DNA of 36,188 nt from Prevotella sp. (GCA_017474925.1 JAFVGN010000051.1:1-36188); one strand, 5' to 3'; positions 26,477-34,969 are shown, counted from the stretch's first letter. Notes: generated by a model from the sequence alone, not told the origin. Numbers and translations are program-made.

Positions 26477-26566
26477 ATGCCAAACGGAAAGAAGAAGAAG
26501 GGCCACAAGATGGCAACCCACAAGCGCAAGAAGAGACTGCGCAAGAATCGTCATAAGAGCAAATAA
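26477..26566 (+). CDS. 29-residue highly basic protein, possible ribosomal protein
   Basis: The ATG at 26477 opens a frame of 29 codons to a TAA at 26564-26566. The protein starts MPNGKKKKGHKMATHKRKKR and continues LRKNRHKSK; about half of it is Lys or Arg. Such tiny basic proteins are usually rRNA-binding ribosomal components. Bacteroidetes have a near-identical small protein (start MP-GKK, then H-MATHKRKKR-R) upstream of the RNase G/E gene, which supports a real gene here. Lineage-specific small ribosomal proteins have been reported in Bacteroidetes, but I cannot say that this is one of those named. It is short enough to escape routine gene callers. Confidence 0.82.
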   Translation: MPNGKKKKGHKMATHKRKKRLRKNRHKSK

Positions 26567-26588
26567 GTGCCTGTAATGACAGAATGAA

Positions 26589-26651
26589 TTAATGAAAGGA
26601 GTGTACCAGAGGAGCTGTCAGGCTTCAAGAGTATGCTCCTTTAAGTATTAA
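26589..26651 (+). promoter_or_regulatory. long RNA hairpin in the leader of rng
   Basis: AAAGGAGTGTAC (26595-26606) pairs in RNA along all 12 bases with GTATGCTCCTTT (26631-26642), with two G-U pairs. A further five pairs (TTAAT 26589-26593 with ATTAA 26647-26651) extend it across a small asymmetric loop. The structure ends 14 bases before the RNase G/E start codon. There is no T-tract right after the stem, so it does not look like a terminator. Confidence 0.65.
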
Positions 26652-26665
26652 AACAAGTAAGATAT

Positions 26666-28246
26666 ATGACAAGCGAACTGATTATTGATGTTCAGCCTAA
26701 GGAAATATCGATAGCCTTGCTCGAAGACAAGAATCTGGTGGAATACCAGAACGAGAAGCGCGAGGAGGCGAGTTATTCTGTAGGCAACATCTATCTGGGC
26801 AAGGTGCGCAAGCTCATGCCCGGACTCAATGCCTGCTTCGTTGATGTAGGCTCAGAGCGTGATGCTTTCTTGCATTATCTTGACTTGGGTACTCAATACA
26901 ACTCTTACGAAAAGTACCTCAAGCAGGTACAGAGCGACAAAAAGAAACTTTATCCCATCAGCAAGGCTACGCGCCAGCCCGACCTGCCCAAGGAAGGTAG
27001 TGTGCAGACAATATTAAAGCAGGGACAAGAAATACTGGTACAGGTAGTGAAGGAACCTATCTCTACTAAAGGTCCCCGTCTGACAGCAGACCTGAGTTTT
27101 GCAGGGCGCTACATGGTGCTCATGCCCTTCGGCGATAAAGTATCGGTTTCATCAAAAATCAAGAAAAGCGAGGAGCGGGCACGCCTGAAGCAACTGATCC
27201 AAAGCATACGTCCCAAGAATTTCGGTGTCATTGTCCGTACATCAGCCGAAGGCAAGCGTGTAGCAGAATTGGATAAGGAACTGAATACCCTCATGAAACG
27301 GTGGGAAGACACCATCACGAAGGCACAGAAAGCGACCAAGACTCCCCAGCTGGTCTATGAAGAGACAGGAAGGGCCGTTGCCCTCCTTCGCGATGTGTTC
27401 GATCCCACCTACGACGGCATTTATGTGAACGATGATGACATTTACCAGCAAGTCAGGGACTATGTCAGTCTGATAGCTCCCGACAAACAGGACATTGTCA
27501 AGAAGTATACGGGTACAGTACCCATTTTTGACAACTTCAACGTCACCAAGCAACTAAAGTCGAGTTTCGGACGAACCGTCAACTACAAGCGCGGGGCCTA
27601 TCTCATCATCCAGCATACAGAAGCCATGCACGTCGTAGACGTTAACTCAGGCAACCGCACTCGCGCAGAAAACGGTCAGGAGGCTAATGCCTTGGAAGTA
27701 AACCTCGGTGCTGCCGACGAGTTGGCACGCCAGCTTCGTCTGCGAGACATGGGCGGCATCATCGTGGTTGATTTCATTGACATGAACCTGGCAGAAGACC
27801 GTCAGATGCTCTATGAGCGCATGTGCCAGAACATGCAGAAAGACAGAGCACGCCATAACATCCTGCCGTTGTCCAAGTTCGGACTGATGCAGATTACCCG
27901 TCAGCGTGTCCGGCCGGCAATGGATGTCAACGTAGAAGAAACCTGCCCTACCTGTTTTGGTAAGGGAAAAATCAAGTCGTCCATCCTGTTTACAGACCAA
28001 TTAGAGAGTAAGATTGATCGCCTGGTCAACAAGATAGGCATTCACAAAGTTTACCTGCACGTCCATCCCTATGTTGCTGCCTACATCAACAAAGGCTTCT
28101 GGTCGCTAAAGCGCCAGTGGCAGATGAAGTACAGCACAGGTATTCGTATCATTCCGTCGCAGAAGCTGGCTTTCCTCCAGTATGAGTTCTACGACAATGA
28201 TCACCAATTCATCGACATGCAGGAAGAGATTGAGACAAACTCCTAA
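26666..28246 (+). CDS. rng: ribonuclease G/E
   Basis: Endoribonuclease for rRNA maturation and mRNA decay. 526 residues, the length of RNase G plus a slight extension, without the long disordered tail of E. coli RNase E. The S1 domain begins near residue 35 (VGNIYLGKVRKLMPGLNACF). The catalytic region has Mg-binding Asp325 in VVDVNSGNRT and Asp369 in IIVVDFIDM. The zinc-link CPTC at 427-430 (with FGKGK) mediates dimer formation in the family. It lies 99 bases behind the 29-residue gene, separated by the hairpin described, and 12 bases ahead of a glycosyltransferase gene. Confidence 0.95.
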   Translation: MTSELIIDVQPKEISIALLEDKNLVEYQNEKREEASYSVGNIYLGKVRKLMPGLNACFVDVGSERDAFLHYLDLGTQYNSYEKYLKQVQSDKKKLYPISKATRQPDLPKEGSVQTILKQGQEILVQVVKEPISTKGPRLTADLSFAGRYMVLMPFGDKVSVSSKIKKSEERARLKQLIQSIRPKNFGVIVRTSAEGKRVAELDKELNTLMKRWEDTITKAQKATKTPQLVYEETGRAVALLRDVFDPTYDGIYVNDDDIYQQVRDYVSLIAPDKQDIVKKYTGTVPIFDNFNVTKQLKSSFGRTVNYKRGAYLIIQHTEAMHVVDVNSGNRTRAENGQEANALEVNLGAADELARQLRLRDMGGIIVVDFIDMNLAEDRQMLYERMCQNMQKDRARHNILPLSKFGLMQITRQRVRPAMDVNVEETCPTCFGKGKIKSSILFTDQLESKIDRLVNKIGIHKVYLHVHPYVAAYINKGFWSLKRQWQMKYSTGIRIIPSQKLAFLQYEFYDNDHQFIDMQEEIETNS

Positions 28247-28258
28247 AACCATAACGCC

Positions 28259-29443
28259 ATGACAGTATTGAAAATCGTCTTCTGGATATGCATTTTTCTT
28301 GTATTCTATACCTATTTAGGATACGGTTTGTTGTTATGGCTGCTGGTACAAATCAAGCGCATAGTCAGGGGTAAGGCCGTAAAGCCAGCCTTACCCGCTG
28401 ACCCTGCACTACCAGAAGTGACACTACTCATTTGTGCTTACAATGAGCAGGACATCGTCAAGATGAAAATGGAAAACACATACCAGTTGGACTATCCCAA
28501 GGACAAGCTGCACATCATGTGGGTCACGGACGGGACAACCGACGACACCAACAAGCGTCTGGCCGAATATCCTGACGTAGAAGTGGTATACAGTCCTGAG
28601 CGTAAAGGCAAGACGGCAGCGCTTAACCATGGCATCAGCATGGTTAAGACCGAAATCACTATGATGACGGATGCCAACACCATCATCAATCCTCAAGCCG
28701 TACGTGAGATTGCACGCTGCTTTATGAATCCGCAAGTAGCCTGCGTAGCTGGCGAGAAACGCGTCATGGCCCGCAACGAGAGCCAGACAGCAGCAGAGGG
28801 CGAAGGACTCTACTGGCGATACGAAAGCACGCTGAAACGCCTTGACAGCGAATTCTATTCTGCCATGGGGGCAGCTGGCGAACTGAATGCCATCCGAACA
28901 CGTCTTTACGAACCAATGCCTGAAAATGCGCTGCTCGACGACTTTGTCATGTCCATGCGCATGGTTGACCGAGGCTACCGCATCGCCTATACATCCGATG
29001 CCTATGCCATGGAATATGGCTCCGCCAACCTGGAAGAAGAGTCCAAGCGCAAGCGACGCATAGCAGCAGGAGGACTGCAAAGTTGCTGGTGGTTGCGTGG
29101 CATGATGAACCCCTTCCGCCGCTTCGTCGTTGCCTTCCAGTTTGTTTCACACCGCGTACTGCGTTGGAGCATCACTCCTATAGCATTGATGCTTTTGATA
29201 CCCCTGAACGTCCTGCTGGTCATGATGAAAGCCGGCACTATCTATAACGTCATCTGGATTCTACAGATTTTGTTCTACCTCGCTGCCTTCTTTGGATGGC
29301 TATTAGATAACCACGGACGCAAAAACAAGCTACTTTACGTATGCTACTATTTCCTTTTTATGAATTTTAACGTATTCCGCGGAATGCGCTATTTAAGGAC
29401 ACATAAGGCTAGTGGAGCGTGGGAAAAAGCAAAACGTGCCTAA
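28259..29443 (+). CDS. membrane family 2 glycosyltransferase
   Basis: 394 residues. A single N-terminal membrane helix (about 5-32), a cytoplasmic GT-A domain, then two or three C-terminal helices (about 303-350). Catalytic signs are TLLICAYNEQ (55-64), the nucleotide-binding MWVTDGTTDDT (87-97), the DxD-like TDANT (138-142), ALLDDFVMSMR (224-234) with the probable base, and the KRKRRIAAGGLQ motif (263-274) similar to the QxxRW site of processive synthases. It is related to poly-N-acetylglucosamine- and cellulose-type synthases, so it may build or extend an exported polysaccharide; sugar unknown. It starts 12 bases after rng. Confidence 0.88.
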   Translation: MTVLKIVFWICIFLVFYTYLGYGLLLWLLVQIKRIVRGKAVKPALPADPALPEVTLLICAYNEQDIVKMKMENTYQLDYPKDKLHIMWVTDGTTDDTNKRLAEYPDVEVVYSPERKGKTAALNHGISMVKTEITMMTDANTIINPQAVREIARCFMNPQVACVAGEKRVMARNESQTAAEGEGLYWRYESTLKRLDSEFYSAMGAAGELNAIRTRLYEPMPENALLDDFVMSMRMVDRGYRIAYTSDAYAMEYGSANLEEESKRKRRIAAGGLQSCWWLRGMMNPFRRFVVAFQFVSHRVLRWSITPIALMLLIPLNVLLVMMKAGTIYNVIWILQILFYLAAFFGWLLDNHGRKNKLLYVCYYFLFMNFNVFRGMRYLRTHKASGAWEKAKRA

Positions 29444-29484
29444 AAATTTTCCCTTTTTTATTTTTCTATTCCAATAAAATTATT

Positions 29485-29492
29485 TAACTTTG
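29485..29492 (+). promoter_or_regulatory. -7 element of the hybrid-kinase operon
   Basis: TAACTTTG matches TAnnTTTG, 29 bases before the ATG at 29522; no good -33 TTG. Confidence 0.5.
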
Positions 29493-29521
29493 CAACGATT
29501 ATTTGCGAATTTGAACATATC

Positions 29522-30772
29522 ATGAATCAAGACGAACGCGAAGTATTGTTGCAGAAAATAGCGGAAGCCAACTCAAAGCTCCGTGCTACTGAGGAGGAAC
29601 TACTGGCTGCAAAGAAAAAATTGGCTCATTACGAAGAAATGGCACAGAAGGCTGAGAAAGCAAGCCGCATGAAATCGCTGTTTCTGGCTAATATGAGTCA
29701 TGAGATTCGTACGCCTTTGAATGCCATCGAAGGTTTTTCGCGTGTGATGGCCGAGACGGACTCTCCCGAGGAACGCATGAAATATATGGAAATCGTGGAG
29801 AGCAACAACAGTCGTCTTTTATCACTTATCAATGATATTCTAGACTTGTCGCGTGTTGAGGCTGGTGAAATATCCATCAAGCGCAGCATGATAGACCTGA
29901 ACGACCTGTGCCACAGTCTTCTGAACATTTTCAAGTTCCGCTGTTCAGAATATGTCAAGCTGGAATGGAACCAGCCTAACATGAAGGTGACTCTCAACAC
30001 CGATCCTAACCGTGTCACACAGGTATTCTCCAACCTCATCAGCAATGCCCTGAAGCACACTTCAAAAGGTAGTATCACCTATGGCTACAGGCTCATCAAT
30101 GACGGGACTGAGGTGGAGTTTTTCGTTTCTGACACAGGTTCAGGCATAGCACCAGAGGATTTGAACAATATTTTCGGCACTTATGTGTCACGCGATGCCG
30201 AGAATCAGAATGGCTACGGATTGGGATTGGCCCTCTGCAAAACCATCGTAGAGAAAATGGATGGTACCATCAGCGTTCAGTCTAAGCTGGGCGAAGGTTC
30301 TACTTTCCGTTTTGTACTGCCTTTCGAAGGCACCATCGGTGGAATAAGCAAGAACAGCCGCACTACCACCAACTCTCGCACCATCCGTTCAACCACCAAG
30401 ACAGACCTGGCCACAGCGCCGCTCGTGTTGGTTGCCGAGGACGAGGACAGCAACTTCGAACTGGTGAAGATAGTACTATCCAAGCAATACCGTCTCTTAC
30501 GCGCACGCAACGGCATCGAGGCCGTCACTTATTGTGAAGACGAGCATCCCGACCTTATCCTGATGGATATCCGTATGCCCGACATGAATGGCCTGGATGC
30601 AACGCGTATTATTAAAGAGGTCAATCACGACATTCCCGTCATTGCGCTTAGCGCCTATGCTTTCGACGAGAACATCCGTGAAGCCAAAGCAGCCGGCTGT
30701 GATGAATTTATGGCCAAGCCCTTCCGTGTAGAGGACTTAATTGATATGGTTGAAAAATACGTCAAACACTAA
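29522..30772 (+). CDS. cytoplasmic hybrid histidine kinase / response regulator
   Basis: 416 residues without any membrane helix. The N-terminal 48 residues are a coiled coil (LLQKIAEANSKLRATEEELL). Then comes HisKA with phospho-acceptor His60 in NMSHEIRTPLNA, followed by HATPase with N box NLISNALKH (171-179), G1 DTGSG (204-208) and G2 GYGLGLAL (231-238). After a Ser/Thr/Arg-rich linker (about 278-298) a receiver domain follows with acidic pair Glu306-Asp307, phospho-acceptor Asp349 in LILMDIRMPDMNG, and Lys in FMAKPFR. No sensory domain and no DNA-binding domain is present; input may come through the coiled coil or a partner. It is the first gene of three; the next starts 6 bases after it. 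Confidence 0.93.
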   Translation: MNQDEREVLLQKIAEANSKLRATEEELLAAKKKLAHYEEMAQKAEKASRMKSLFLANMSHEIRTPLNAIEGFSRVMAETDSPEERMKYMEIVESNNSRLLSLINDILDLSRVEAGEISIKRSMIDLNDLCHSLLNIFKFRCSEYVKLEWNQPNMKVTLNTDPNRVTQVFSNLISNALKHTSKGSITYGYRLINDGTEVEFFVSDTGSGIAPEDLNNIFGTYVSRDAENQNGYGLGLALCKTIVEKMDGTISVQSKLGEGSTFRFVLPFEGTIGGISKNSRTTTNSRTIRSTTKTDLATAPLVLVAEDEDSNFELVKIVLSKQYRLLRARNGIEAVTYCEDEHPDLILMDIRMPDMNGLDATRIIKEVNHDIPVIALSAYAFDENIREAKAAGCDEFMAKPFRVEDLIDMVEKYVKH

Positions 30773-30778
30773 TACTTT

Positions 30779-31837
30779 ATGGGAAAATTAGCAGTCTACA
30801 AATACGTATCCATGATGTTTCTCGTGGTTCAGATTGTTGTAACAGTATTTACCATCACCGCCCTCTTTGGAGGCGACGTCAATCCTATCGGTAATACGTC
30901 GCGTGCCATGCTGGTTTATATCCTGCCGCTGTTAATTATAGCTAACGTGCTCCTGCTCATTTATTGGCTCGTGCGCAAGCGTTGGATCTATGCAATCATA
31001 CCGTTTGTCACCATAGCCTGCTGTATTCCCTATACCGGCACCATCTTTCAGTTACGCTCACTCGACAAGAGTGCCGATAGCAAGACTGGCCTGAAGATAG
31101 CTACTTACAACGTAGCCATGTTCGGACGTGAGACCTCCGGATTCCAGGCCTTGGACATCCTTGCAGAAATGCGTCGTCAGAAAGTCGACATCCTGTGCAT
31201 GCAGGAGTACAACGAGACCAGCGGCGACAAGAAGAACTCAGAAAGCTACAAGGAGTATTTTCCTTATATGCAGGTAGGGCGCGAGGATATGGTCATCTTC
31301 AGCCGTTATCCCATCAAGGGCAACAAGACCATCCTTTTCGACGACACGAACAATAGTGCCATGTGGGCTGACATTGATGTCAAGGGTGATGTTATCCGTG
31401 TTTTCAATGTACACCTGCAGACCACAGGCATCAACCGCACCCTCCATCAGGCTGACAAGCTCCGTATGCAAGACCAGAACGTCAGCAATAGTCGCATCCT
31501 CGATGCCATTTACGGCAACTATACGCTGGGCATGATGTTCCGCGTAGGCCAGGCTGTCACCGTTGCCAACGAGAAGCGCAGTTCTGAAAAGCCCTGCATC
31601 GTCTGCGGCGACTTCAACGACGTCCCCTACTCTTACGTTTACAACACCATGCTGGGCGAAATGGTCGATGGTTTCAGGGAGTGTGGCAGCGGTTTCATGT
31701 ATACCATGCGTGACTCCAAGAAGCCTGTCCGCATCGACTACATCTTCCACGACCAGTCGCTCAAGGGACTGACCTATTATAAGGGCGAGCTGACAAACTC
31801 CGACCACTTCCCCGTGTTCATGAAGATAGCACTCTAG
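30779..31837 (+). CDS. membrane-anchored endonuclease/exonuclease/phosphatase-family hydrolase
   Basis: 352 residues. Three hydrophobic helices occupy the N-terminus (about 10-32, 42-64, 69-90), followed by an EEP catalytic domain. Metal-site motifs are present: ATYNVAMFG, DILCMQEYNE with the key Glu, CGDFNDVPYSYVYN with Asp and Asn, and the final SDHFPVF with Asp-His. The domain is probably on the outer face of the inner membrane, but orientation is not certain. Family members cut DNA, phosphoesters or phospholipids, so the substrate is open. It sits between the kinase gene and the editing-domain gene (gaps of 6 and 11 bases). Confidence 0.88.
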   Translation: MGKLAVYKYVSMMFLVVQIVVTVFTITALFGGDVNPIGNTSRAMLVYILPLLIIANVLLLIYWLVRKRWIYAIIPFVTIACCIPYTGTIFQLRSLDKSADSKTGLKIATYNVAMFGRETSGFQALDILAEMRRQKVDILCMQEYNETSGDKKNSESYKEYFPYMQVGREDMVIFSRYPIKGNKTILFDDTNNSAMWADIDVKGDVIRVFNVHLQTTGINRTLHQADKLRMQDQNVSNSRILDAIYGNYTLGMMFRVGQAVTVANEKRSSEKPCIVCGDFNDVPYSYVYNTMLGEMVDGFRECGSGFMYTMRDSKKPVRIDYIFHDQSLKGLTYYKGELTNSDHFPVFMKIAL

Positions 31838-31848
31838 TAGAGAGACTT

Positions 31849-32322
31849 ATGGCAGAAGACTATATACTGAACGATCATAACAAGGAAGAGTTTCCCCCTG
31901 CGCATACGGCAGAGCATTTGCTCAATCAAGTCATGATTCGGCTGTTTGGCTGTGAACGTTCATACAATGCACACATCGAACGGAAGAAGAGTAAGATGAG
32001 TTTCCATCTCAGCTCAAAGCCGTCACGGCAGCAAGAGCGTGAGATAGAGCGCGAGATGCAGCGCCTCATTGACGAAGACCTTTCCGTCACCTTCGAGTTT
32101 GTCACCCGCGACGAGATTCCGGAAGACGTCAAGCTCGACCGCCTGCCTGACGATGCATCAGAGACGTTACGACTGGTACGCATTGGCGACTATGACGTAT
32201 GTCCCTGCATTGGAAAGCATGTGCGCTCGACAGGTCAGATAGGCCGTTTCGAAATGTTAGGAACCAACTGGGATGAACACGAGCATTCTTTCCGCGTACG
32301 TTTCAAAATAATAGCCCCGTAG
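31849..32322 (+). CDS. free-standing tRNA-editing domain (AlaX/ThrRS second-additional-domain type)
   Basis: 157 residues. It shows the metal-site pattern of the synthetase editing fold: HTAEH at 19-23 (His19, His23) near the N-terminus and Cys120/His124 in CPCIGKHV near the C-terminus. The same pair appears as HTSAH and CRGPH in the thrS product in this window, and as HxxxH and CxxxH in AlaX. Free-standing proteins of this class deacylate mischarged tRNA, most often Ser- or Gly-tRNA-Ala. The four ligands are intact, so activity is likely; the tRNA target is not known. Last gene of the kinase-EEP unit, with a terminator overlapping its stop. Confidence 0.82.
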   Translation: MAEDYILNDHNKEEFPPAHTAEHLLNQVMIRLFGCERSYNAHIERKKSKMSFHLSSKPSRQQEREIEREMQRLIDEDLSVTFEFVTRDEIPEDVKLDRLPDDASETLRLVRIGDYDVCPCIGKHVRSTGQIGRFEMLGTNWDEHEHSFRVRFKIIAP

Positions 32323-32348
32323 CAAAGACTACAGGGCTATTTTCTTTA
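32311..32348. terminator. Rho-independent terminator, active in both directions
   Basis: ATAGCCC-C-GTAG (32311-32322) pairs with CTAC-A-GGGCTAT (32329-32340) around a 6-base loop, with a single C/A mismatch, then TTTCTTTATT. The reverse strand also ends in a T-rich stretch. The left arm contains the last codons and the TAG stop of the editing-domain gene. It separates that operon from the convergent fabD-GH13 unit. Confidence 0.85.
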
Positions 32349-32364
32349 TTACCTTATTCTTCGG

Positions 32365-34014
32365 TTAGCACTTCACTTTCCATACCCGTCCGCTTCGGGC
32401 GGCAATCTGCATCTTCACGCTGCCGTCCTTGCGCAGCGACATGGCCAGTCGCTCCTTCGTCAGCAGGTCGGTGGCTATCACCTTCTTCTCCATGATATTC
32501 AGGTATTCAAAGGCATGGGCAGGGATGTTGACATCCGTCACGACGTCACGGTCTTCAAAGTTCACCACCACCAACAGCAGTTCACCCGCGACATGGCGCA
32601 GGAAAGCATATTGACGCTCCAAGTGGCCGTTCACGTACATCAGGTCGAAGAACACTCCGTCGGTCACAGCTTTCTCCTTGCGAGCCAGGAGCATGGTTTT
32701 CTTGTGTATGTCAAACAGCTGTTGCTCTGCTTCTGTCAGCTTTTTCTGGTCTGCACGACACAGGGTATCCACACTCCAGTAGTCGAAGATGGTCGTCCTT
32801 CCGTCGTTGCCGCTGAAACCTTCACGGTCCATGCCGCGTTCGCCATATTCCTCGCCGGCATAAAGCATAAACGGATTCTGCTGCATCAGCATCAAGGCAA
32901 TCATGCCTGGCACGCCTTTCTTGCCGTCAGCAGCAAAGAAGTCACTTGCTATTCGCTGTTCGTCATGGTTCTCCAGGAAGTACAGCATGTGGTCGCGTAT
33001 GTCGTCCGTCGACTTCCATACATTGCTGATGGCCCACGTACCGACATGGTGGCAGATGACGGCACGCATGGTGTCATACATGCCCACCTTGTCGTAAAGC
33101 CAGTCAAAGCCGGAGTACAGGTAGTGACGGTATTCGCTGGGGTTATACACCTCGCCGATGAAGACCATCTTCTTGTACTTTTTCTTCACCGTCTGGGTGG
33201 CATAGGCCCAGAATTCGGCCGGAACCATCTCGGCCATGTCGCAACGGAAGCCGTCCACGCCCTTTCCAGCCCAGAACAGCAGGATGTCCGTCATCTTCTT
33301 CCAGGTGTCCGGCATGGGGTCGAAGTGTCCTACCTTACCGGCATAGTAGTCCACGCCGTAGTTCAGCTTCACCGTCTCATACCAGTCGTTCTTGCCTGGG
33401 GCATTGTCGAAGTGGTCGTTACCCGTTGCCTTGGCAGGCTCTTCCAAATAGGGTTCCGGCTCACCATGATACAAGTCGAAATAGGGAGTAAAGCGCTCTC
33501 CGGGACAATAGTAGAAATTGTTCTGCGGACTGAAGCCCGTCAGCGTGTCGTCCTTCTCGCCCAGGTCTTTCACCCTTTGGGGTTTGCATATGGACTTGTA
33601 CTGGCGGGCCACATGGTTGGGAACAAAGTCTATGATCACCTTCAGCCCGGCCTTGTGTGTCCTTTCCACCAGTTCCTCAAACTCCTCCATACGCAGCCTG
33701 ACATCAGTTGCCAGGTCAGGGTCGACGTCGTAGTAATCGGCTATGGCATAGGGCGATCCAGCTTTTCCCTTAATGACTGCTGGATGTTGCCTTGGAATAC
33801 CATATTCCGTATAGTCCGTCTGTGTAGCATGCCTGATAATGCCCGTATACCACACATGGGTAATACCCATATCGGCAATTTCCTTCAGCACCTTAGGAGT
33901 GAAGTCTGCCATTTTTCCGCAGCCGTTGTCAGCCAGCGTACCGTTCTCCTTGCGGGTCACGTTACGGTTGCCGTACAACCGCGTAAAAACCTGATATATC
34001 AGAGTTTTCTCCAT
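32365..34014 (-). CDS. cytoplasmic GH13 alpha-amylase-family enzyme
   Basis: 549 residues without a signal peptide. The four conserved regions of the (beta/alpha)8 family are present: I DFVPNH (129-134), II GFRCDMAE with nucleophile Asp259, III FIGEVY with acid/base Glu288, and IV ENHDEQR with His350 and Asp351. A C-terminal beta domain follows (from about 450). Without a signal it acts on cytoplasmic alpha-glucans, that is, glycogen or imported maltodextrins. Specificity (amylase, glucosidase or transferase) cannot be read off. It starts 13 bases after fabD and is probably expressed with it. Confidence 0.92.
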   Translation of the reverse strand: MEKTLIYQVFTRLYGNRNVTRKENGTLADNGCGKMADFTPKVLKEIADMGITHVWYTGIIRHATQTDYTEYGIPRQHPAVIKGKAGSPYAIADYYDVDPDLATDVRLRMEEFEELVERTHKAGLKVIIDFVPNHVARQYKSICKPQRVKDLGEKDDTLTGFSPQNNFYYCPGERFTPYFDLYHGEPEPYLEEPAKATGNDHFDNAPGKNDWYETVKLNYGVDYYAGKVGHFDPMPDTWKKMTDILLFWAGKGVDGFRCDMAEMVPAEFWAYATQTVKKKYKKMVFIGEVYNPSEYRHYLYSGFDWLYDKVGMYDTMRAVICHHVGTWAISNVWKSTDDIRDHMLYFLENHDEQRIASDFFAADGKKGVPGMIALMLMQQNPFMLYAGEEYGERGMDREGFSGNDGRTTIFDYWSVDTLCRADQKKLTEAEQQLFDIHKKTMLLARKEKAVTDGVFFDLMYVNGHLERQYAFLRHVAGELLLVVVNFEDRDVVTDVNIPAHAFEYLNIMEKKVIATDLLTKERLAMSLRKDGSVKMQIAARSGRVWKVKC

Positions 34015-34027
34015 CCTGTCGAGATGA

Positions 34028-34924
34028 TTATTCTGTTACGACCCCGTGTACGTTCACTTCCTTGTTGATCTTGCTGATCATGCCCTTCAACGCCTTTCCA
34101 GGACCGCACTCCGTGAATTCCGTGGCGCCGTCAGCTATCATGTGCTGCACAATTTGTGTCCAGCGTACGGGACTCGTCAGCTGGGCTATCAGGTTGGCCT
34201 TGATCTCAGCAGCATCCGTATGCGCATTGGCATCCACGTTCTGGTAGACAGGACACTTCGGCGTGTGGAACTCCGTGTTTTCAATAGCAGTCTGAAGCTC
34301 ATCCTTGGCAGGCTGCATCAGCGGAGAGTGGAAAGCGCCACCCACCTTCAGTATCAGCGCACGCTTGGCACCGGCAGCCTTCAGCTGCTCGCAAGCCTCG
34401 TTGATGGCCTCGATGTCGCCAGAGATGACCAGCTGTCCAGGGTTGTTATAGTTGGCAGCTACGCAGACGCCCTTACCCATTTTGCTGACCTCGGCACAAA
34501 TCTCCTCGACCTTTTCGTCAGCCAGACCGATAATGGCAGCCATCGTCGAAGGCTGTTTCTCACAAGCCTTTTGCATAGCCATAGCACGAGCATACACCAG
34601 TTTCAGCCCGTCTTCGAACGACAGGGCACCAGCAGCAACCAGCGCAGAGAATTCGCCCAAGGAGTGTCCGGCCACCATCTCAGGCTTGAAGTCATCGCCC
34701 ATGCAGATGGCTGTAATGACCGAATGCAGGAAGACTGCAGGCTGGGTCACCTTGGTCTGTTTCAAGTCCTCGTCAGTACCCTCGAACATGATGTCTGTAA
34801 TGCGGTAGCCAAGAATATCGTTAGCTTTCTCAAACAAATCTTTTGCTGTCTCGTTGTTGTCATACAGGTCTTTGCCCATACCGACAAATTGTGCTCCCTG
34901 TCCAGGAAAAACAAATGCTTTCAT
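34028..34924 (-). CDS. fabD: malonyl-CoA:ACP transacylase
   Basis: Loads malonyl groups on acyl carrier protein, the start of fatty acid elongation. 298 residues from the ATG at 34924, which gives the canonical MKAFVFPGQGAQFVGMG. The catalytic pair is present: Ser88 in AGHSLGEF and His199 in GAFHSPLM, with Arg113 in YARAMAMQ for the malonyl carboxylate and the oxyanion Gln in GQGAQ. The frame continues 16 codons upstream but the family start and the promoter position rule that out. First gene of a unit with GH13. Confidence 0.97.
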   Translation of the reverse strand: MKAFVFPGQGAQFVGMGKDLYDNNETAKDLFEKANDILGYRITDIMFEGTDEDLKQTKVTQPAVFLHSVITAICMGDDFKPEMVAGHSLGEFSALVAAGALSFEDGLKLVYARAMAMQKACEKQPSTMAAIIGLADEKVEEICAEVSKMGKGVCVAANYNNPGQLVISGDIEAINEACEQLKAAGAKRALILKVGGAFHSPLMQPAKDELQTAIENTEFHTPKCPVYQNVDANAHTDAAEIKANLIAQLTSPVRWTQIVQHMIADGATEFTECGPGKALKGMISKINKEVNVHGVVTE

Positions 34925-34969
34925 TACTTCTTTATCTTTAATTAAATTAATGTATTCTGAAAAACGCCG

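Noticed and set aside
32515-34068. A 517-codon open frame on the plus strand
   Set aside because: It is antisense to the GH13 gene with its four conserved regions, and its translation is rich in His/Val without any motif.
34046-34945. A 299-codon open frame on the plus strand
   Set aside because: Antisense to fabD, whose active-site Ser and His are in place; the frame has no start context or known domain.
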